NCBI GenBank assembly: GCA_039714175.1
Contig: JBDLJV010000092.1
Span: 1-8,273, forward strand
Origin: B3-G11 sp039714175
GTDB lineage: Bacteria > Actinomycetota > Acidimicrobiia > Spongiisociales > UBA5794
Direction of reading: 5' to 3'
Length of the DNA: 8,273 nt
Shown: one piece after another, positions 5,791 to 8,273 of the stretch
Layout of the letters: each line of letters opens with the position of its first letter
How positions within the stretch are numbered: position 1 is the first letter of the stretch
Program-made: the position numbers and the translations under genes
The notes under the pieces: generated by a model
Told to the model about the DNA's origin: nothing
Seen by the model: only the letters and a program-made list of their open reading frames with translations
Databases searched by the model: none

Positions 5791-6216
5791 CTACGCGTCC
5801 GTGGGCGTCGCGTTCGGTCCGCCTGCTGCGATCTCCCATCGGTTGCCTTCGGGGTCGGCAACGTACGCACTCAGGCCTCCCCAATCGCGACGTGCCGGAG
5901 CTTGAATCGCGATTGCCCCGGATGCAACGGCCATGTCGAACACGGTCTGGACATCGTCCTCGGTCTCAACATTGATCGCCATCGTGAAGCCACGCCACGG
6001 AGCGGCCAGGACGGGCTCACCCGGAGCTGCTTCATCTCCGAGGAGCTCCAAGGGATAGATGGAAAGGAGGCACCCTCTCACGTCGAACGCACACCACTGG
6101 TCGGAGCTCGCATCAATCTCTGACCAACCCCAGGTTCCGTAGAACTCGCGGAGCGCTGGCAGGTCGAACGCGCCAAGCGTGAGGATGGAGAGATGCTGGG
6201 GGACGCCTTTGCTCAC
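5791..6216 (-). CDS. VOC (glyoxalase/bleomycin-resistance fold) protein
   Basis: A protein of 141 residues covering one vicinal-oxygen-chelate domain. The N-terminal module has FDLPALREFYGTWGW (18-31), and the C-terminal module ends in the family hallmark YVADPEGNRWEIA (118-130), in which E128 occupies the usual metal-ligand place. The histidine normally found in the first strand is not visible (ILTLGAF), nor is the one opening the second module (GFTMAIN). It may therefore bind metal incompletely or act as a binding protein rather than a lyase or dioxygenase. The frame is open upstream to 6534, but GTG 6216 is preferred because AAGGTGG (6228-6222) precedes it by 5 bases and the domain begins just after. 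A TACTCT box (6251-6246) could be its -10. It lies downstream of the HNH gene and upstream of the oxidase gene on the same strand. The substrate is unknown. Confidence 0.85.
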   Translation of the reverse strand: MSKGVPQHLSILTLGAFDLPALREFYGTWGWSEIDASSDQWCAFDVRGCLLSIYPLELLGDEAAPGEPVLAAPWRGFTMAINVETEDDVQTVFDMAVASGAIAIQAPARRDWGGLSAYVADPEGNRWEIAAGGPNATPTDA

Positions 6217-6221
6217 AGTGA

Positions 6222-6228
6222 CCACCTT
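6222..6228 (-). promoter_or_regulatory. Ribosome binding site that sets the VOC start
   Basis: AAGGTGG on the minus strand lies 5 bases before GTG 6216. It favours this non-ATG start over the far-upstream ATG of the open frame, which would run back into the HNH gene. Confidence 0.65.
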
Positions 6229-6256
6229 GTCGTTGGTACTGCCACAGAGTAGAGGG

Positions 6257-6287
6257 GAAGGTTCCGGGGTCGGCCGAGTCGACCTTC
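6257..6287 (-). terminator. Possible hairpin after the HNH gene
   Basis: In the 76-bp gap between the HNH stop and the VOC start, GAAGGT (6287-6282) can pair with ACCTTC (6262-6257) on the minus strand around a 19-base GC-rich loop. A competing stem, GGTCG with CGACC, uses 6268-6272 and 6280-6284. No U-run follows, and the long loop makes it weak as an intrinsic terminator. Confidence 0.22.
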
Positions 6288-6292
6288 TCGAT

Positions 6293-7540
6293 CTACGGTG
6301 GATCGTTGCCCGATGTCGTGTAGCGGTGTCCGAGAGGGCTTCGCCACAGATAGTCGCCGTTCGGCAACCTGTGGTAGGTCCAGGGTCCCTTGTGCCGACC
6401 GACATGATCGGGTCGGCAGTCGGGAGCAAGGTCCTTGTCCCCGGTGCGGCCTCCTTCGGACCACGGCGTGATGTGATCGAGGTCACAATCGGTGGCAGGA
6501 ACCCTGCAGCCGGGGAACACGCATGTGCGGTCACGCATTTCGACTGCCCGACGAACGGCGGCGGTGGGTCGGCGACGAGTGGTTCCCTCGGCGATCGGTT
6601 GACCGGTTTCGGGATGTGACACGGAGAAGCGCCACTCGGCCTTGTCCTGCTCCTTGGCGACCTGCCGAGCGATGTCAGCGATCACGGGACCGTAGCCGTT
6701 GACTTCCCCAGAGTCCTCGTTGAGGCGGGTGAGGGTCTCGATATCCGTGTGAAGGTGGACGACAGCACCCTTGCCTCTCGTTGACTTGCCGAGAAGAAGG
6801 TCGAGAAGCACGTCTGCTCGGAGCTGGTCCATCGTGCGATCCTCGCTGCCGCCACGGAGGCTCCTTGCCAACCGGTTGATCCGACGTGTTGCCGCTGCAA
6901 CGCGATGGGGAGGAAGGTCCAAGCCGAGGAGATTCGCCGTGCCCATGGCGTTGGGCTCTGTGAACACTCGGCGGTCTGCGAGTGCTGCCTCGTAGTTGTC
7001 GACGGCCGTCTCCGGTTCGGCGTCGAGGGCGAGCTTGGTGATGGTTGCTCGGAGCTGCCCCGTCGTGAGCTTGTGTGCGTCATCAAGAACCTGATCGATC
7101 ACTCGCTGAGCGATGTCTCCGGCGAGGTGCTCGGTACCTCGGATGATGACCCGGACCCTCCTCGCGTCGAGAATCCCGCTGTTGAACCGATCCCATACCT
7201 CCGGGAAGCGGTCCCTGAGGTTGATGGCGTGCCGCATCTCGAGATCAGCCGTCATCCGTGTGAGGCGTAGCGCCGCCCGCACCTCCATCGCAGCGGCGTC
7301 AGGTGCGTCGTACCTGTCGTCGCCTGAGGCAACGGTGATATCGGCAATCGAAGCCATGTCGGCATAGATCTGAGCTTGGAGGTGTGAAGCCATCCGCTGA
7401 CGAGCACGAAGAACGATCACACGGTCATGTCCCGACAATGTCGAGACATCGATCGATTCGAGCATTGAACCCAGAAGGATGCCCGGTTCCATCTCGTCGA
7501 GGTCCTTCGGGACCCAGCTCGTCTCCGTAATCGCTTCCAT
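6293..7540 (-). CDS. DUF222 / 13E12-repeat family HNH endonuclease-like protein
   Basis: A protein of 415 residues with the two-part layout of actinobacterial 13E12-type proteins: a helical DUF222 region (about 20-310) and a C-terminal HNH domain (about 330-390). The HNH part shows a C340/C345 pair (RTCVFPGC), the core DLDHITPWSEGG with H356, then D370-L371 and DCRPDHVGRH with C375, H379 and H383. In typical members the middle residue is Asn and the last block reads LCRxHHxxKH; here D370 replaces Asn and D378 replaces the first His of the pair. This may weaken or alter nuclease activity. The family's role is not settled; links to mobile DNA or DNA processing have been suggested. ATG 7540 is chosen because the DUF222 region follows it and a -10 box lies 6 bases upstream; the frame itself is open to 7993. 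No inverted repeats or transposase are nearby. Confidence 0.9.
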   Translation of the reverse strand: MEAITETSWVPKDLDEMEPGILLGSMLESIDVSTLSGHDRVIVLRARQRMASHLQAQIYADMASIADITVASGDDRYDAPDAAAMEVRAALRLTRMTADLEMRHAINLRDRFPEVWDRFNSGILDARRVRVIIRGTEHLAGDIAQRVIDQVLDDAHKLTTGQLRATITKLALDAEPETAVDNYEAALADRRVFTEPNAMGTANLLGLDLPPHRVAAATRRINRLARSLRGGSEDRTMDQLRADVLLDLLLGKSTRGKGAVVHLHTDIETLTRLNEDSGEVNGYGPVIADIARQVAKEQDKAEWRFSVSHPETGQPIAEGTTRRRPTAAVRRAVEMRDRTCVFPGCRVPATDCDLDHITPWSEGGRTGDKDLAPDCRPDHVGRHKGPWTYHRLPNGDYLWRSPLGHRYTTSGNDPP

Positions 7541-7552
7541 GTGTACACAGTA
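7541..7552 (-). promoter_or_regulatory. Leaderless-type promoter and palindrome at the HNH start
   Basis: On the minus strand TACTGT (7552-7547) is a TAnnnT -10 box 6 bases from ATG 7540. The 8-bp palindrome GTGTACAC (7541-7548) overlaps it and touches the start codon, where a bound dimer would block transcription. No Shine-Dalgarno sequence is present. Both motifs are short, so this is suggestive only. Confidence 0.4.
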
Positions 7553-7573
7553 CGAGGCGGGTATGACACGAAC

Positions 7574-7601
7574 GAGAGAGCAGAGAGCAGAGAGCAGAGA
7601 G
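7574..7601. repeat. Four-copy 7-bp tandem repeat between divergent genes
   Basis: CAGAGAG occurs three times exactly (7581-7587, 7588-7594, 7595-7601), preceded by GAGAGAG (7574-7580), which differs in one base. The array is purine-only on the + strand apart from one C per unit. It lies in the 114-bp gap between the HNH and GNAT genes, just upstream of where the -35 of the HNH promoter would be. Slippage by one unit would shift spacing by 7 bp. Confidence 0.85.
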
Positions 7602-7654
7602 TCAAGACAGATCGGGCAGTTGGCGTTGGACTCGGGAACGGGGAGGATTGGGGT

Positions 7655-8273
7655 GTGGACAGAGTGATCGATCGTGGGTACAGGGGAGTCGAGGACTTCC
7701 TTCCGGTGCGTGACTTCCTCTCCGAGCTTCGGGGCCTGCTCCCTCCGGGACAGAGCTGGGATGTCCGGCGGTGGGACGGATCGAATTGTCACACGGTCGA
7801 GATCGGTCTCGATGCCGAGCGAACGGCGAGAACGCACCTTTGGGAGCACGGGGGGAGGATCGTTGCTGTCGCCATGGCAGAGGGTGGAACGGTGGTCCAT
7901 CCCCACGTCCATCCCGAGTGGATGCACCTGTTCAACGAAGTCGTCGTGTGGAGCGAGAACGCGGGACGGATCGCCGGCGACGAGATTTCGCACCTACTCG
8001 TGTGGGATCAGGATGCTGTCGCTCGAGCGGTGGCAACAGAGCGGGGCTATGTCGAGACAACCACAAGCGAATACTTCCGTGCCGCACGGTTCGGTGAATG
8101 GCCGATCGCCGAATCCGTTCTCCCCGGTGGGTACGAACTCCGGTCGGTACGGAATGACCCGACCGACCACCAGAGAGTTGCCGACATCGTCAACGCCGCG
8201 TTCGGTCGCACGATGCATGTCGAGGAGGACCACCGGGCGTTGGTCCAGAACTCACCGTCGTACCGTGCCGATC
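7655..8273 (+). CDS. Probable tandem-GNAT acetyltransferase, 3' end outside window
   Basis: An open frame runs from GTG 7655 to the window edge (206 residues, no stop). GGGAGG (7641-7646) lies 8 bases before this GTG; GTG 7664 is an alternative start. Residues 1 to about 155 look like a first GNAT domain: the opening YRGVEDFLPVRDFLSEL, a strand pair around GGRIVAVAMAEGGTVV, then ARAVATERGYVETTTSEYF, typical of the last helix and strand of an acetyltransferase. The usual acetyl-CoA loop (Q/R-x-x-G-x-G/A) is not seen; HPHVHPEWMHLFNEVVVW stands in its place, so this half may be inactive. A second domain starts at about residue 164 with YELRSVRNDPTDHQRVADIV and is cut off by the window. Two-domain GNAT proteins include mycothiol synthase, but nothing here singles that out. 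The substrate is unknown. Confidence 0.75.
   Translation, partial: MDRVIDRGYRGVEDFLPVRDFLSELRGLLPPGQSWDVRRWDGSNCHTVEIGLDAERTARTHLWEHGGRIVAVAMAEGGTVVHPHVHPEWMHLFNEVVVWSENAGRIAGDEISHLLVWDQDAVARAVATERGYVETTTSEYFRAARFGEWPIAESVLPGGYELRSVRNDPTDHQRVADIVNAAFGRTMHVEEDHRALVQNSPSYRAD

Noticed and set aside
6293..7540. Idea that the DUF222-HNH gene is part of a mobile element
   Set aside because: There are no flanking inverted or direct repeats, transposase, integrase or tRNA site in the window, and base composition matches the neighbours.
7541..7993. Upstream extension of the HNH frame by 151 codons to an ATG at 7993
   Set aside because: This stretch is antisense to the GNAT gene and shows no family similarity; DUF222 conservation and the -10 box place the start at 7540.

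Overview
The window looks like a chromosomal segment of a moderately high-GC actinobacterium. Three things point there: a DUF222/13E12-type HNH protein, a family concentrated in Actinobacteria; several TAnnnT -10 boxes only 6-7 nt from a start codon, as in leaderless actinobacterial transcripts; and codon use rich in G/C at third positions. A deep-branching class such as Acidimicrobiia is possible, but that is a guess. There is no tRNA, rRNA, CRISPR array or insertion sequence. Coding density is high and no gene-free stretch exceeds about 115 bases.

Layout. (1) 111-1766 (+): a complete class I (4Fe-4S) fumarase with all cluster cysteines and the expected active-site residues. (2) 3249-1866 (-): a compact three-gene operon encoding an ECF sigma factor, a zinc-finger (ZAS) membrane anti-sigma factor and a YbjQ-family protein. 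Both junctions are 4-base ATGA overlaps, so the three are probably translationally coupled. The operon converges on the fumarase gene, with hairpins between them. (3) 3353-4171 (+): a class I SAM-dependent methyltransferase, divergent from the sigma operon across a 103-bp control region that carries CGAAT/ATTCG repeats. (4) 5742-4174 (-): a Tat-type, lipobox-bearing multicopper oxidase with every copper ligand. It converges on the methyltransferase gene with 2 bp between the stop codons. (5) 6216-5791 (-): a VOC/glyoxalase-fold protein. (6) 7540-6293 (-): a DUF222-HNH protein. (7) 7655 to the window end (+): the first 206 residues of a probable tandem-GNAT acetyltransferase, divergent from the HNH gene across a short region holding a 7-bp tandem repeat.

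How the genes fit together. The sigma/anti-sigma/YbjQ operon is the clearest functional unit: the anti-sigma factor probably holds the sigma factor at the membrane until a signal releases it. The YbjQ protein is the unexpected member and may sense or respond to that signal. The methyltransferase could be a target or merely a neighbour. Copper oxidase, VOC protein and Fe-S fumarase share a loose metal/oxidative theme, but nothing in the sequence ties them into one pathway. I see no clear-cut new system. The items most worth following up are the coupled YbjQ gene, the coding-like reading frame beyond it, the set of leaderless-type promoters and the heptamer repeat.
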